DNA of 64,000 bases from Niastella yeongjuensis (GCF_900110245.1 NZ_FOCZ01000002.1:372001-436000), one strand, 5' to 3'; positions 24,354 to 33,957 are shown, counted from the first letter of the stretch. Notes: generated from the sequence alone by a model not told the origin. Made by a program: numbers and translations.

Positions 24354-26846
24354 GTGAAATACTTTATTGACAATATTGCTTCCATTATTAAAGGGAAGTG
24401 GCTTGTTCAACACGACAATGCGCTGATTGAACAACTGCTGATCGATAGCCGTAAACTCATATTTCCACAAACCTCTTTATTTTTTGCGCTGAAAGGGCCA
24501 CGGCGCGACGGGCATTCCTTTATTACCCAGTTGTATGAAAAGGGTGTTCGCAATTTTGTGGTGAGCGATACCGTGGACCTGAGCGTATTGGCCGATGCCA
24601 ATATCATTCAGGTGGAGGATCCCCTGCAGGCGTTGCAAAACCTGGTAGCCTGGCACCGCAAACAATTCAACCTGCCGGTAATAGGCATTACCGGTAGCAA
24701 TGGGAAAACCATTGTAAAAGAATGGTTGAACCAGTTGCTCGATGACCGGTTCACCATTATTCGCAGTCCCAAAAGTTACAATTCACAAATAGGCGTACCG
24801 CTGAGTGTTTGGCCGTTGAACGAGCAGCATGAACTGGCCATCTTTGAAGCCGGTATTTCGCAGCCCGGCGAAATGGAACAACTGCAAAAGATCATTCAGC
24901 CCACTATTGGCATATTTACCAATGTGGGTGAAGCGCACAGCGAAGGTTTTGTAAACGTGCGGCAGAAGGTGAATGAAAAGCTGCAACTGTTCAAACATGT
25001 TCAAACGCTTATCTATTGCCAGGATGACCCAGAAATAAACAGTGGGGTAGCAGCTTTATGGCAACAGCTGCCCAACAACAAACGCTTTGAGATCTTCAGC
25101 TGGAGCATGGTGAGCGAAGCGGTGCTGCACATTCGCCAGGTGTATAAAGAAGAAAACAGGACCACTATTACGGCCACCTATCAGCAACTGGAGATCGGTA
25201 TCACGATCCCGTTTACCGATAATGCCTCGGTTGAAAATGCCATTCACTGCTGGTGTGTGCTGTTGCATTTACAGGTACCGCAGGAGGAGATAACAAAACA
25301 AATGCAGCAATTGGGGCCTGTGGCCATGCGGCTGGAACTAAAAAAAGGGCTTAACAATTGTTCCCTCATCAACGACAGCTACAGTTCAGACCTCAGCTCG
25401 TTTACCATTGCGCTTGATTTTTTAAGTCAGCAGCAGCAACATGGAAAACGCACCGTCATTCTTTCAGATATTTTACAAAGCGGCCGTTCAGAAAAAGACC
25501 TGTATGCCGAGGTGGCCCGTTTGCTGCAACAGCGGCAGGTGAACCGCCTCATCGGGATAGGGGAGCGCATTTCGCATCACCAGTCAATTTTTCAATCGGC
25601 CGGTATTCCTGACCTGGCGTTTTATTCGTCGGTAGACGCTTTTATAAAAGAGCTGCATCATATTCCCTTTAAAGATGAGGTTATTCTTTTAAAGGGTGCC
25701 CGCATCTTTGAGCTGGAACAGGTTGACCGTTTGTTACAACAAAAGGTACACCAAACCTTATTGGAAATAGATCTTACCGCAGTTGCCCATAACCTGAAAC
25801 AGTTTCAGCAACGGTTGCAGCCAAGTACGCGCATCATGGCCATGGTAAAGGCGTTTTCGTATGGCAGCGGCAGTTATGAAATTGCCAATGCGCTGCAATT
25901 CCACCGGGTCGATTACCTGGCAGTAGCGTATGCCGATGAAGGCGTGGAATTGCGTAAGGCCGGCATCAATTTGCCCATTATGGTCATGAACCCCGAGGAG
26001 TCGACCTTTGATGTGCTGGTGCAATACAACCTGGAGCCCGATCTGTATGCGCCGGGTATTTTTGCCTTGTTTGAAGATTTTGTTAAAAAACAGGGCATTC
26101 AGCAGTTCCCTGTACACATAGAACTGGAAACGGGGATGAACCGGTTGGGCTTTTCCCGGGCGGAATTACCGGTGGTAATAAATTCCCTGCGTACGCCGCT
26201 GTTTAAGGTGCAGTCGGTATTTACACACCTGGCGTCGAGCGAAGACCGGCAACAGGATGCTTATACCAATCAGCAGGGTGCGTTGTATATGCAAATGGTA
26301 GAACAGTTGCAGTTGGTTCTTTCGTATCCTTTTATAAGACATGTAGTGAATACAGCCGGTATCATTCGTCATCCGCAATGGCACCTGGATATGGTGCGGC
26401 TGGGGATTGGCCTGTATGGCGGCGACAGTTTTGGGGAAGGCGGGCTCGATCTGCGGGAGGTTTCCACCCTGAAATCGACCATTGCCCAGATCAAGGAGCT
26501 GAAAGAGGGAGAAACGGTAAGCTATGGCCGTAGGGGCCTGGTAACCAGGGATACACGCATTGCCACAGTGCGCATAGGGTATGCAGATGGGTATCCCCGG
26601 CGGTTGGGGAACGGAGCCGGTAAAATGCTGGTAAATGGCCACCTGGCGCCGGTTATTGGAACCGTATGTATGGATATGACCATGATTGATATTACCGATA
26701 TTTCACATGTTCAGGAGGGCGACGAGGTGATCATTTTTGGCACCGATTTGCCGGTGAAACAGGTGGCACACTGGGCCCAAACCATTCCATATGAGCTGCT
26801 TGCCACTGTTTCGCAGCGGGTAAAAAGAGTGTATTTTGAGGAATAA
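24354..26846 (+). CDS. Bifunctional MurF / alanine racemase
   Basis: 830 residues, GTG start. The N-terminal part (1-450) is UDP-MurNAc-tripeptide--D-Ala-D-Ala ligase with P-loop GITGSNGKT (111-119). The C-terminal part (from about 460) is a fold III alanine racemase: PLP lysine K499 in MAMVKAFSYGSG and catalytic Tyr743 in RIGYADGYPRR. This fusion is known in Bacteroidota; it joins the supply of D-alanine to its use in peptidoglycan. The MurF half reads GKTIVKEWL where many have GKTTTK. It starts 13 bases after terC, so co-transcription is possible. Confidence 0.94.
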   Translation: MKYFIDNIASIIKGKWLVQHDNALIEQLLIDSRKLIFPQTSLFFALKGPRRDGHSFITQLYEKGVRNFVVSDTVDLSVLADANIIQVEDPLQALQNLVAWHRKQFNLPVIGITGSNGKTIVKEWLNQLLDDRFTIIRSPKSYNSQIGVPLSVWPLNEQHELAIFEAGISQPGEMEQLQKIIQPTIGIFTNVGEAHSEGFVNVRQKVNEKLQLFKHVQTLIYCQDDPEINSGVAALWQQLPNNKRFEIFSWSMVSEAVLHIRQVYKEENRTTITATYQQLEIGITIPFTDNASVENAIHCWCVLLHLQVPQEEITKQMQQLGPVAMRLELKKGLNNCSLINDSYSSDLSSFTIALDFLSQQQQHGKRTVILSDILQSGRSEKDLYAEVARLLQQRQVNRLIGIGERISHHQSIFQSAGIPDLAFYSSVDAFIKELHHIPFKDEVILLKGARIFELEQVDRLLQQKVHQTLLEIDLTAVAHNLKQFQQRLQPSTRIMAMVKAFSYGSGSYEIANALQFHRVDYLAVAYADEGVELRKAGINLPIMVMNPEESTFDVLVQYNLEPDLYAPGIFALFEDFVKKQGIQQFPVHIELETGMNRLGFSRAELPVVINSLRTPLFKVQSVFTHLASSEDRQQDAYTNQQGALYMQMVEQLQLVLSYPFIRHVVNTAGIIRHPQWHLDMVRLGIGLYGGDSFGEGGLDLREVSTLKSTIAQIKELKEGETVSYGRRGLVTRDTRIATVRIGYADGYPRRLGNGAGKMLVNGHLAPVIGTVCMDMTMIDITDISHVQEGDEVIIFGTDLPVKQVAHWAQTIPYELLATVSQRVKRVYFEE

Positions 26847-26886
26847 CCCTTCATCAATTACTGGCAAACCCAAGCATATAAAACCT

Positions 26887-26894
26887 TATCTTTG
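26887..26894 (+). promoter_or_regulatory. Promoter -7 box TATCTTTG of lspA
   Basis: It lies 19 bases before the GTG at 26914. Its position favours that start over the longer frame from 26836 that overlaps murF-alr. Confidence 0.5.
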
Positions 26895-26913
26895 GAAACT
26901 AAAAATTAGCATA

Positions 26914-27600
26914 GTGAAGATCAGAACAGTTGCCCTGGTAATACTGGGAATTATTATCGCCGATCAGGCTTTAAAAATATGGGTAAAGACCAGCATGACA
27001 TATGGAGAGCAAATTTATTTGCTGGGTAAAACGCTGCGGTTGTATTTTATAGAAAATGAAGGTATGGCCTGGGGATGGAAGTTTGGTGGCGACTGGGGTA
27101 AACTGGCCCTTACCGTTTTTCGACTGATTGCCGTGATCTTTGGCGTGTATTACATCAAGAGCATTGTAGACAAGAAATACCATCGTGGTTTTATTCTTTG
27201 CGTATCGATGATCTTTGCCGGTGCACTGGGTAACCTGATAGACAGCCTGTTTTATGGAATGATCTTCTCCGGAAGCAATGATGGTTCAGGCCTTGCCCAT
27301 ATGTTCCCTGCTGGTGGCGGTTATGCCGGCTTCTTACATGGTAAGGTGGTTGACATGATCTATGCACCCATCATCGATAACAAGGTATTACCTTCCTGGA
27401 TCCCGTTCTGGGGCGGTGAGCGTTTCACTTTCTTCTCACCCATTTTTAATATAGCTGATGCGTCTATTTCGGTAGGGGTGATCGCTATCCTGATCTTCCA
27501 GAAGAGATTTTTCAAAAAGAACCCATTAGAAGAAACACCGGTTACCATTAAAAGTGATGACCAGTTAAAAGACACCGTGAAGGTGTATACGGGACAGTAA
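26914..27600 (+). CDS. lspA: Lipoprotein signal peptidase (signal peptidase II)
   Basis: 228 residues from GTG 26914. Inner-membrane aspartyl protease that cuts the signal peptide of prolipoproteins. Both catalytic aspartates are visible in GALGNLIDS and FNIADASISVG. IIADQALKIWVK at the start is typical. The protein is longer than the E. coli form because of a Bacteroidota insert between the two motifs (GMIFSGSNDGSG region). It supports the many lipoproteins of this genome. Confidence 0.95.
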   Translation: MKIRTVALVILGIIIADQALKIWVKTSMTYGEQIYLLGKTLRLYFIENEGMAWGWKFGGDWGKLALTVFRLIAVIFGVYYIKSIVDKKYHRGFILCVSMIFAGALGNLIDSLFYGMIFSGSNDGSGLAHMFPAGGGYAGFLHGKVVDMIYAPIIDNKVLPSWIPFWGGERFTFFSPIFNIADASISVGVIAILIFQKRFFKKNPLEETPVTIKSDDQLKDTVKVYTGQ

Positions 27601-27626
27601 GAACTTAATAAAAAGCATTATAAATA

Positions 27627-27659
27627 AAAATGCCGGAGTGGATTCACTTCGGCATTTTT
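27627..27659. terminator. Bidirectional terminator between lspA and fumC
   Basis: AAAATGCCGGAGTG-GATT-CACTTCGGCATTTTT; A-run and T-run on the two sides serve both convergent genes. Confidence 0.9.
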
Positions 27660-27665
27660 GTTTTA

Positions 27666-29063
27666 TTATATCTTCCCCACCATATCTTTCGGAACAACCC
27701 ATTCGTCGAATTGCTCGGGGGTAACATAACCCAGTTTCACGGCCATTTCTTTTAAGGTAGTACCTTCTTTGTGGGCCTTTTGAGCAATCTCTGCTGCTTT
27801 GTAATAACCGATCTTGGTGTTTAAAGAAGTTACCAGCATCAGGGAGTTGTCAACGTGCTTTTTAATATTGGCCTCGATAGGTTCAACACCAATGGCACAT
27901 TTATCATTAAAGCTTACACAACCATCACCAATAAGGCGCGCGCTGTGCAGGAAGTTGAAGATCATTACGGGTTTGAACACGTTCAGTTCAAAATGGCCAT
28001 TGGCGCCACCGATACCGATAGTCACATCGTTACCCATTACCTGTGCCGCGATCATGGTCAATGCTTCGCACTGGGTGGGGTTCACTTTGCCGGGCATAAT
28101 GGAAGAACCGGGTTCATTATCGGGGATGAACAGTTCGCCGATACCGCTGCGGGGGCCTGAAGACAGCATACGAATGTCGTTGGCTATTTTCATAAGGCTG
28201 ACAGCAACGGTTTTCAAAGCGCCATGAGCTTCCACAATAGCATCGTGGGCAGCCAGGGCCTCGAATTTATTTTCAGCCGTAACAAATGGCAATCCGGTTA
28301 AGGAAGCAATGTGTTTGGCAACATTTTCAGAATAGTCAGGCGGGGTGTTGATACCGGTACCAACAGCGGTTCCTCCCAATGCCAGCTCGCTCAGGTGCGC
28401 CAGGGTGTTTTTAATGGCGCGTAAGCCATGATCGAGTTGAGATACATAACCACTGAACTCCTGTCCAACGGTAAGCGGCGTAGCGTCCATAAAGTGTGTA
28501 CGGCCGATCTTTACCACATGCATGAATTCTTTGCTTTTTGCGGCCAGGGTATTGCGTAATTTTTCAATACCGGGAATAGTTACTTCAACCAGTATTTTAT
28601 ACGCCGCAATGTGCATGGCAGTAGGGAAGGTGTCGTTCGAAGACTGGGATTTATTTACATCGTCGTTCGGATGGAGGAATTTTTCTTTATCGGTCAGTTG
28701 GCCGCCTTTGATAACGTGACCGCGGTAGGCAACTACTTCATTTACGTTCATGTTGCTTTGGGTGCCGGAGCCGGTTTGCCAAACAACCAGCGGGAAATAG
28801 GCATCCAGTTTTCCTTCGAGAATTTCGTCACAAACCTGACCAATAACATCACATTTTTCTTTGGGCAGAACACCTGCTTCGAAATTGGTGATAGCGGCCG
28901 CTTTTTTCAGGTACGCAAATGCCTTGATGATCTCTTTGGGCATTTTATTGATATCCTGTGCAATTTTGAAGTTGTCAATACTGCGCTGCGTTTGGGCACC
29001 ATACAGGGCATCGGCAGGAACCTGCACTTCACCCATGGTATCTTTTTCTATCCGGAATTCCAT
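27666..29063 (-). CDS. fumC: Class II fumarate hydratase
   Basis: 465 residues from the ATG at 29063 ([20 protein letters not shown]). TCA cycle enzyme converting fumarate to malate. The superfamily signature [16 protein letters not shown] is present, with the fumarase-typical [13 protein letters not shown]-like stretch ([14 protein letters not shown]) and [26 protein letters not shown] (TATTTTTG on the minus strand) box at 29079-29086 fits as promoter. Confidence 0.96.
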   Translation of the reverse strand: MEFRIEKDTMGEVQVPADALYGAQTQRSIDNFKIAQDINKMPKEIIKAFAYLKKAAAITNFEAGVLPKEKCDVIGQVCDEILEGKLDAYFPLVVWQTGSGTQSNMNVNEVVAYRGHVIKGGQLTDKEKFLHPNDDVNKSQSSNDTFPTAMHIAAYKILVEVTIPGIEKLRNTLAAKSKEFMHVVKIGRTHFMDATPLTVGQEFSGYVSQLDHGLRAIKNTLAHLSELALGGTAVGTGINTPPDYSENVAKHIASLTGLPFVTAENKFEALAAHDAIVEAHGALKTVAVSLMKIANDIRMLSSGPRSGIGELFIPDNEPGSSIMPGKVNPTQCEALTMIAAQVMGNDVTIGIGGANGHFELNVFKPVMIFNFLHSARLIGDGCVSFNDKCAIGVEPIEANIKKHVDNSLMLVTSLNTKIGYYKAAEIAQKAHKEGTTLKEMAVKLGYVTPEQFDEWVVPKDMVGKI

Positions 29064-29103
29064 AATGTAAAATTTGCGCAAAAATACACGGTTTCGGCTT
29101 ACC

Positions 29104-29222
29104 GGGTACCAGTTTCCGGTTACCGGTTCCCAGTTTCCTGCTCAAATTTCAGGCTGTCTGTGCTTAATTATTAATTTTCAAATTTTGGTTTCCCGGCAAC
29201 CGGCGACTGGTAACAGGTAACC
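29104..29222. repeat. RGTTNCC heptamers in facing arms
   Basis: Left: GGGTACC, AGTTTCC, GGTTACC, GGTTCCC, AGTTTCC (29104-29138). Right, opposite strand: GGTTACC, TGTTACC, AGTCGCC, GGTTGCC (29187-29222). It fills most of the gap between the lacI-type gene and fumC. Confidence 0.85.
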
Positions 29223-29229
29223 GAATCAA

Positions 29230-30243
29230 CTAGCGAATAATTAATTCACTCTTCAAAACAATATTTTCATATGGAGATTCCTGCCCCGCTACTTTTTTGT
29301 CTATCAGGCGGAATAAGAGCTCGGTGGCGCTTACGCCCTGGTCGTAGGGAAATTGTTCAACCGAGGCCAGCGGGGGAAATTCTACATATTGCGTAACCGG
29401 TACATTGGCGTAGCTTACAAAACAGATGTCTTTATTGATAGCCAGTTTTTTCTGCCGGGCGTACTGAATGGCGTCGAGGGTAACATAGTCGTTGAAGGAA
29501 AGAATGGCGGTAGGTCTTTTTTTAAGCTGCAATAAAGCGTCTACAGCGCTCCTGGTGCCTTCAACCGACAAATTGGTACTAACGATCAGCGATTCGTCTA
29601 CGGGCAATTTGTGCTTCTTATGCGCTTCCATATAACCATCGAGCCGTTCGTGCTTCATGTTCAGGGTAGGCGGGCCCTGCAGATAGCCTATTCGTTTATG
29701 GCCGTTCCTGATCAGCCATTCTACGGCTTCCACGGAACTGTCGTACAGGTTACAGCTCACCGAATGGATGTCTTTGGCATCGGGCACCCGGTCGAAGAAC
29801 ACCACGGGAATATCGTAATTCTTCATTTGCTCAAAATGCTCAATATGGGTGGTGCTGCTGGAGATGGAAGCGAGGATGCCATCTACCCGGTGGTTTTTCA
29901 TGGTCTCCACCAGTTTTTGTTCACGGGCCAGGTCGTCGTGGCTTTGGCCGATCAGTACAATGTAATTATGATCGAGTGCTACATCTTCAATGCCGTTGAT
30001 GGCAGCGGAAAAGAATTCTTCCCGCAGGTTGGGCAGTACCAGTCCGATGGTAAATGTTTTTCGCTGTTTGAAGAAGATAGCGGTTTGATTGGGTTCATAG
30101 TTGAGTTCAGCAGCCAGTTTTTTTACCGCCATTTTTGTGCGCAGGCCAATACTGGGGTGATCGTGGAGAGCACGGGACACGGTAGAGGCGGAAATATTCA
30201 AACGGCGGGCAATCTCTTTTATGGTAGGGAGTTTCTTTTCCAT
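29230..30243 (-). CDS. LacI/GalR family transcriptional regulator
   Basis: 337 residues. The N-terminal helix-turn-helix IKEIARRLNISASTVSRALH with hinge (NYEPNQTA) is followed by a periplasmic-binding-protein-like effector domain (IGLVLPNLREEFFSAAINGI, YLQGPPTLNMKHERLDGY). Family members repress carbohydrate genes until a sugar ligand binds. No sugar operon is adjacent, so the target cannot be assigned. Confidence 0.92.
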   Translation of the reverse strand: MEKKLPTIKEIARRLNISASTVSRALHDHPSIGLRTKMAVKKLAAELNYEPNQTAIFFKQRKTFTIGLVLPNLREEFFSAAINGIEDVALDHNYIVLIGQSHDDLAREQKLVETMKNHRVDGILASISSSTTHIEHFEQMKNYDIPVVFFDRVPDAKDIHSVSCNLYDSSVEAVEWLIRNGHKRIGYLQGPPTLNMKHERLDGYMEAHKKHKLPVDESLIVSTNLSVEGTRSAVDALLQLKKRPTAILSFNDYVTLDAIQYARQKKLAINKDICFVSYANVPVTQYVEFPPLASVEQFPYDQGVSATELLFRLIDKKVAGQESPYENIVLKSELIIR

Positions 30244-30305
30244 GCTGCTGAAAGATAAACAATGTGAGGGGAAGAAGTTAGGACAAACGTTTGCGCGAAA
30301 TGCGA

Positions 30306-30380
30306 GTTACAGGTTCCAGGTTACAAGTTACAGGTTTCAGGGAATACAGGCCCTGCAACCTGAAACTTGCATCCTGGAAC
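30306..30380. repeat. Long hairpin made of GTTNCAG heptamer arms
   Basis: Left: GTTACAG, GTTCCAG, GTTACAA, GTTACAG, GTTTCAG (30306-30340). 30313-30342 pairs with 30351-30380 at 26 of 30 positions; the spacer is only 8 bases. Confidence 0.9.
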
Positions 30381-30397
30381 AGATACTTAATTGACGA

Positions 30398-31174
30398 TTA
30401 CTTTCCGGTAAAATTAGGCTTCCTCTTTTCTAAAAACGCGCTGGTACCCTCCACCATATCTTCGGTAGCAAAACATTCGCCGAAGAGTTTTACTTCTTCT
30501 GAAAATCCATCTTTGGTATGATCGAAAACTGCATTGGCTGCTTTTATACAACGGCCAACAGCCAGCGGTGCTTTGGTATTTACCAGTTCCAGAATTGATT
30601 TGGCTTTATTGAGCAGTTCTTCCTGTGGTACCACATAATTTACCAGTCCGAATTGAAGGGCTGTGTTGGCATCTATCATATTACCGGTGATCATGTATTC
30701 AATGGCCCTTCCTTTACCGATCAGTTGTGTTAAGCGTTGGGTACCGCCATAACCGGGTATCAAACCCAGGTTTACTTCGGGCTGACCAAACCTGGCATTG
30801 TCTGCGGCTATCCGGAAATGACAGGCCATGGCCAGTTCGCAACCACCGCCAAGGGCAAAACCATTTACGGCAGCTACAATAGGTTTGGGTGAATTTTCAA
30901 TTTTCTTGAAAATGTCCTGGCCTTTTTGTGCAAGGGCTATTCCTTCCTGGTGTTTCAAACCCTGAAATTCGCTGATATCGGCACCGGCTACAAATGCCTT
31001 GGCCCCGGCGCCTGTGATAATGGCTGACTTTACAGCGGGATTGGTATAAATTTCATCAACGGCAGCATTCAATTCATCAAGCACGGTTTTATTCAGTGCA
31101 TTCATTTTATCGGGCCGGTTGATGGTAATGAGCAGGAGCGCATTCTCAATCGATGTAGTTATGGCAGAATACAT
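30398..31174 (-). CDS. Enoyl-CoA hydratase / crotonase family
   Basis: 258 residues. Crotonase fold: oxyanion-hole stretches KAFVAGADISEF and ALGGGCELAMACHFR. The two catalytic glutamates are GGGCE and GQPEVNLGLIPGYGGTQRL, as in true enoyl-CoA hydratases. It hydrates enoyl-CoA in fatty-acid or butyrate metabolism. It stands alone on the minus strand, so the exact substrate is unclear. Confidence 0.9.
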   Translation of the reverse strand: MYSAITTSIENALLLITINRPDKMNALNKTVLDELNAAVDEIYTNPAVKSAIITGAGAKAFVAGADISEFQGLKHQEGIALAQKGQDIFKKIENSPKPIVAAVNGFALGGGCELAMACHFRIAADNARFGQPEVNLGLIPGYGGTQRLTQLIGKGRAIEYMITGNMIDANTALQFGLVNYVVPQEELLNKAKSILELVNTKAPLAVGRCIKAANAVFDHTKDGFSEEVKLFGECFATEDMVEGTSAFLEKRKPNFTGK

Positions 31175-31440
31175 GTTACAGGTTTTAATGTATAGATTAC
31201 TATCAGTTGTAAATCTAAAGAAAAAGAAGAATGCAGCCCTTGGAAAAAGGCTGCCCGTCTGATAAGAACCTGTCCTGTTAATATGTTGATTGTGTATTAT
31301 CGATTTGACTCTTCAAAAATGCAGACAATTTCGATTGGTTAAAAGCTACACCGGATGTAATGTGATAAAGGGTTACTGAAATGCATTTATCGAATAATGA
31401 AGCGTTTTAACGTATTTTTGGTCACTTAAATGTTGCTTGC

Positions 31441-31860
31441 ATGACTCAAACAATTAATCGCCCGTTACGGGTGCTGGTAGCCAAAGTGGGGCTCGATGGG
31501 CACGACCGGGGCGCCAAGGTGATTGCCACGGCCTTACGTGATGCCGGAATGGAAGTGATTTATACCGGCCTTCGGCAAACGCCTGAAATGGTAGTGAATG
31601 CCGCCTTACAGGAAGACGTGGATGCTATTGGCATCAGTATTTTGTCTGGCGCACACATGACCGTTTTCCCAAAAGTAGTAGCATTGATGAAAGAAAAGGG
31701 AATGGATGATGTATTACTTACCGGCGGGGGAATTATTCCTGAAGAAGATATGCTCGAGTTGAATGCCCTGGGAGTGGGGAAGTTATTTGCTCCCGGAACG
31801 CCGACTACGGAGATAGCATCGTATATAAGTCAGTGGGTGGTTAAGCACAGGAGCTTTTAG
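31441..31860 (+). CDS. Stand-alone B12-binding domain of acyl-CoA (methylmalonyl-CoA) mutase
   Basis: 139 residues. The cobalamin motif DxHxxG is visible at residues 19-24 (DGHDRG), with [12 protein letters not shown] and [12 protein letters not shown] later, as in the C-terminal domain of MutB and the small subunit of two-subunit acyl-CoA mutases. It must pair with a large substrate-binding subunit encoded elsewhere. A TATTTTTG box lies at 31423-31430. Related in pathway to mce at 17908. Confidence 0.92.
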   Translation: MTQTINRPLRVLVAKVGLDGHDRGAKVIATALRDAGMEVIYTGLRQTPEMVVNAALQEDVDAIGISILSGAHMTVFPKVVALMKEKGMDDVLLTGGGIIPEEDMLELNALGVGKLFAPGTPTTEIASYISQWVVKHRSF

Positions 31861-31876
31861 AAGGGAGTAGCTTTTT

Positions 31877-31942
31877 AGGTTAAAGGCAAAAGGTTAAAGG
31901 CAAAAGGTTAAAGGCAAAAGGTTAAAGGCAAAAGCTGAAAGC
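31877..31942. repeat. Tandem AGGTTAA-AGGCAAA array, left arm of the four-helix-bundle cassette
   Basis: Four exact 14-base units (31877-31932), each two related heptamers, followed by AGCTGAAAGC. It ends 13 bases before the stop of the four-helix-bundle gene. Confidence 0.93.
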
Positions 31943-31955
31943 CAGTTAAGTGGAT

Positions 31956-32315
31956 TTATTTGAAATTGAGGATGGCTTGTTGAAACCCAGTAATCATTTT
32001 TTGTTCTTCTATTAATACTGTTTTTAACTCCTGCAGTAATTGTTGATTTCCCTTGTTTAGTTGTTCTGCTATAGTAACCTGGGTTTCTAACTCATATGTA
32101 GAGCCCAGTGCAATTTCTAAGAAGCGGGAGTAATCTTTTTGGCTTTTTCTGCTGCATCCTTCTGCAATATTAGAAGCAATTGATACTCCCGCTTTATTCA
32201 TCTGTTGAACAATAGCGTATTTGTCTTCATTTGGAAACGTTTCAGTAACACGATACGTTTTAATGGCTATTTCAATACCATTTTGCCAGATCTTTAGTTC
32301 CCTAAAGTTTCTCAT
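31956..32315 (-). CDS. Four-helix-bundle protein (S23/23S rRNA intervening-sequence family)
   Basis: 119 residues. FRELKIWQNGIEIAIKTYRV, followed by FPNEDKYAIVQQMNKAGVSI and ASNIAEGCSRKSQKDYSRFL, is the hallmark of the family first seen in intervening sequences of 23S rRNA genes and related to the Avd protein of diversity-generating retroelements. The molecular function is unknown; homologues form pentameric helical bundles and may bind nucleic acid. Here the gene is not in rRNA but lies between facing repeats. Confidence 0.93.
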   Translation of the reverse strand: MRNFRELKIWQNGIEIAIKTYRVTETFPNEDKYAIVQQMNKAGVSIASNIAEGCSRKSQKDYSRFLEIALGSTYELETQVTIAEQLNKGNQQLLQELKTVLIEEQKMITGFQQAILNFK

Positions 32316-32353
32316 TGAAGCAGGTTTAATGATTATTAACAGTAGCTGTGTTT

Positions 32354-32385
32354 GCTTTCAGCTTTAACCTTTTGGCTTTAGCCTT
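32354..32385. repeat. Right inverted arm of the four-helix-bundle cassette
   Basis: GCTTTCAGC-TTTAACCTTTTGGC-TTTAGCCTT. Its reverse complement matches the 31905-31942 array. Confidence 0.88.
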
Positions 32386-32406
32386 GCAGCTGATAACCCA
32401 AACAAG

Positions 32407-33942
32407 TTACAATAATTCCAGAACTTTCTTTACTCTAACAATAGTTTCTTCCTTCCCAATAATGGCTGCAATATCGAAAACGCCCGGGCCAAATTTGCCC
32501 CCTACCAGCATTATGCGCAGTGGCATTAATACTTCCCCGGCTTTTATTTGTTTGGCGGCGGCCAGTTCTTTAAACCCATGTTCCAGGTCGGCGCCATTCC
32601 AGTTGGTTTGTTGTTGCAGGTAATTGATAACATCTCCAAAGAAAGCCTGTTTGGCTTCGTTCCACTTGGGTTTTATGGCATCAACATCCCATTTCTGCGG
32701 TGTTTGAAAAAAGAAACCCGCCTGCTCAACAAAATCAGTCATCAGGGCGCAACGCTCTTTTACCAGGGTAATCACTTTGCCCAGTTGCTCATCATCGATG
32801 ATCGACATGTCATGGTCGGCAAGGATGCGGCGTACATCGGCTTTCAGGCTGGCAGTATCTGCCTTCTTTATCCATTCATGGTTGAACCATTTCGCTTTTT
32901 CAAAGTCGAATTTGGCACCGCCTTTATGAACGCGGTCGATGGAGAATTTCTGAACCAGTTCATCGAGGGTAAACAATTCCTGGTCGGTACCATCGTTCCA
33001 GCCCAGCATGGCCAGCATATTGATGAAGGCTTCGGGTAAAAAGCCCAGTTCACGAAAGCCTTTAGTTAATTCAGTAGTGCCGTCTTCTTTTTTTGCCGTC
33101 CAGTTCATGGCAAAAACGGGAAAGCCCAGTCTGTCGCCATCGCGTTTGCTCAGTTTGCCATTGCCATCGGGTTTTAAGATCAGTGGCAGGTGTGCCCATT
33201 GGGGCATATCGGCTTCCCAGCCCAGGTATTTCCACAATAAAATATGAACGGGTGCACTGGGCAACCATTCTTCCCCTCTGAAGGCATGGGTTATTTTCAT
33301 GAGGTAGTCATCAACTACCACCGCCAGGTGATAGGTAGGCATACCATCGGCTTTTAATAATACTTTATCATCTACCAGTCCGGTATGAAAACTTACTTCA
33401 CCCCTGATCATATCGGTAAAGGACACTGTTTCATTTTCCGGCATGCGAATACGGATCACGTGGGGAACGCCATCAGCGATCAACCGCTCAGTTTCTTCGA
33501 AAGTAAGCGCACAGGAGTTACGCATTTCCTGCCGTACTTTATGGTCGTATTGGGGAGAAGGATTTTCGGCTGTTTTAAACCGTTCGCGCATCGAATCCAG
33601 TTCTTCGGGCCGGTCGAATGCGTAGTAGGCTTTTCCTTCCTGTACTAAGAATTCAGCATATTGTCTGTACAGGCTTTTACGCTCGCTTTGGCGATAAGGG
33701 GCAAAAGGGCCACCCACCTGCGGACTTTCATCAGGTTGCAGTCCGCACCATTTTAAACATTCGTAAATATATTCTTCGGCGCCCGGTACGTAGCGGCTTT
33801 GGTCGGTATCTTCAATACGCAACACAAAATCGCCCCCATGCTGGCGGGCAAACAGATAATTGTATAAAACCGTTCTTACCCCACCTAAGTGAAGGCCACC
33901 AGTTGGACTGGGCGCGAATCGTACCCTTACTTTTTTTGCCAT
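32407..33942 (-). CDS. gltX: Glutamate--tRNA ligase
   Basis: 511 residues from the ATG at 33942 (MAKKVRVRFAPSPTGGLHLGG). Class I synthetase; the HIGH-like motif is GGLHLGG and the KMSKS-like motif is GKLSKRDGD. It charges tRNA-Glu, and possibly tRNA-Gln, given that gatA is present. The TACCTTTG box at 33949-33956 ends six bases before the ATG, so the mRNA may be leaderless. Confidence 0.96.
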   Translation of the reverse strand: MAKKVRVRFAPSPTGGLHLGGVRTVLYNYLFARQHGGDFVLRIEDTDQSRYVPGAEEYIYECLKWCGLQPDESPQVGGPFAPYRQSERKSLYRQYAEFLVQEGKAYYAFDRPEELDSMRERFKTAENPSPQYDHKVRQEMRNSCALTFEETERLIADGVPHVIRIRMPENETVSFTDMIRGEVSFHTGLVDDKVLLKADGMPTYHLAVVVDDYLMKITHAFRGEEWLPSAPVHILLWKYLGWEADMPQWAHLPLILKPDGNGKLSKRDGDRLGFPVFAMNWTAKKEDGTTELTKGFRELGFLPEAFINMLAMLGWNDGTDQELFTLDELVQKFSIDRVHKGGAKFDFEKAKWFNHEWIKKADTASLKADVRRILADHDMSIIDDEQLGKVITLVKERCALMTDFVEQAGFFFQTPQKWDVDAIKPKWNEAKQAFFGDVINYLQQQTNWNGADLEHGFKELAAAKQIKAGEVLMPLRIMLVGGKFGPGVFDIAAIIGKEETIVRVKKVLELL

Positions 33943-33948
33943 AGGGCG

Positions 33949-33956
33949 CAAAGGTA
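33949..33956 (-). promoter_or_regulatory. Promoter -7 box TACCTTTG of gltX
   Basis: Six bases separate the box from the ATG. The expected -33 position falls in an octamer repeat array with no TTG on this strand. Confidence 0.45.
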
Positions 33957-33957
33957 A

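Larger units (their letters stand above)
31877..32385 (-). mobile_element. Candidate repeat-borne cassette carrying a four-helix-bundle gene
   Basis: Facing arms 31905-31942 and 32354-32385 (AAGGCTAAAGCCAAAAGGTT...GCTGAAAGC when inverted) align well apart from a 7-base gap. They enclose one gene, with 38 bases on its start side and 13 on its stop side. The DUF559 cassette has 41 and 17. No transposase is encoded; mobility is inference. Confidence 0.45.

Noticed and set aside
31877-31932. AGGTTAAAGGCAAA repeats as a CRISPR or plasmid iteron set
   Set aside because: Units of 14 bases are contiguous without spacers, and no replication gene is near.
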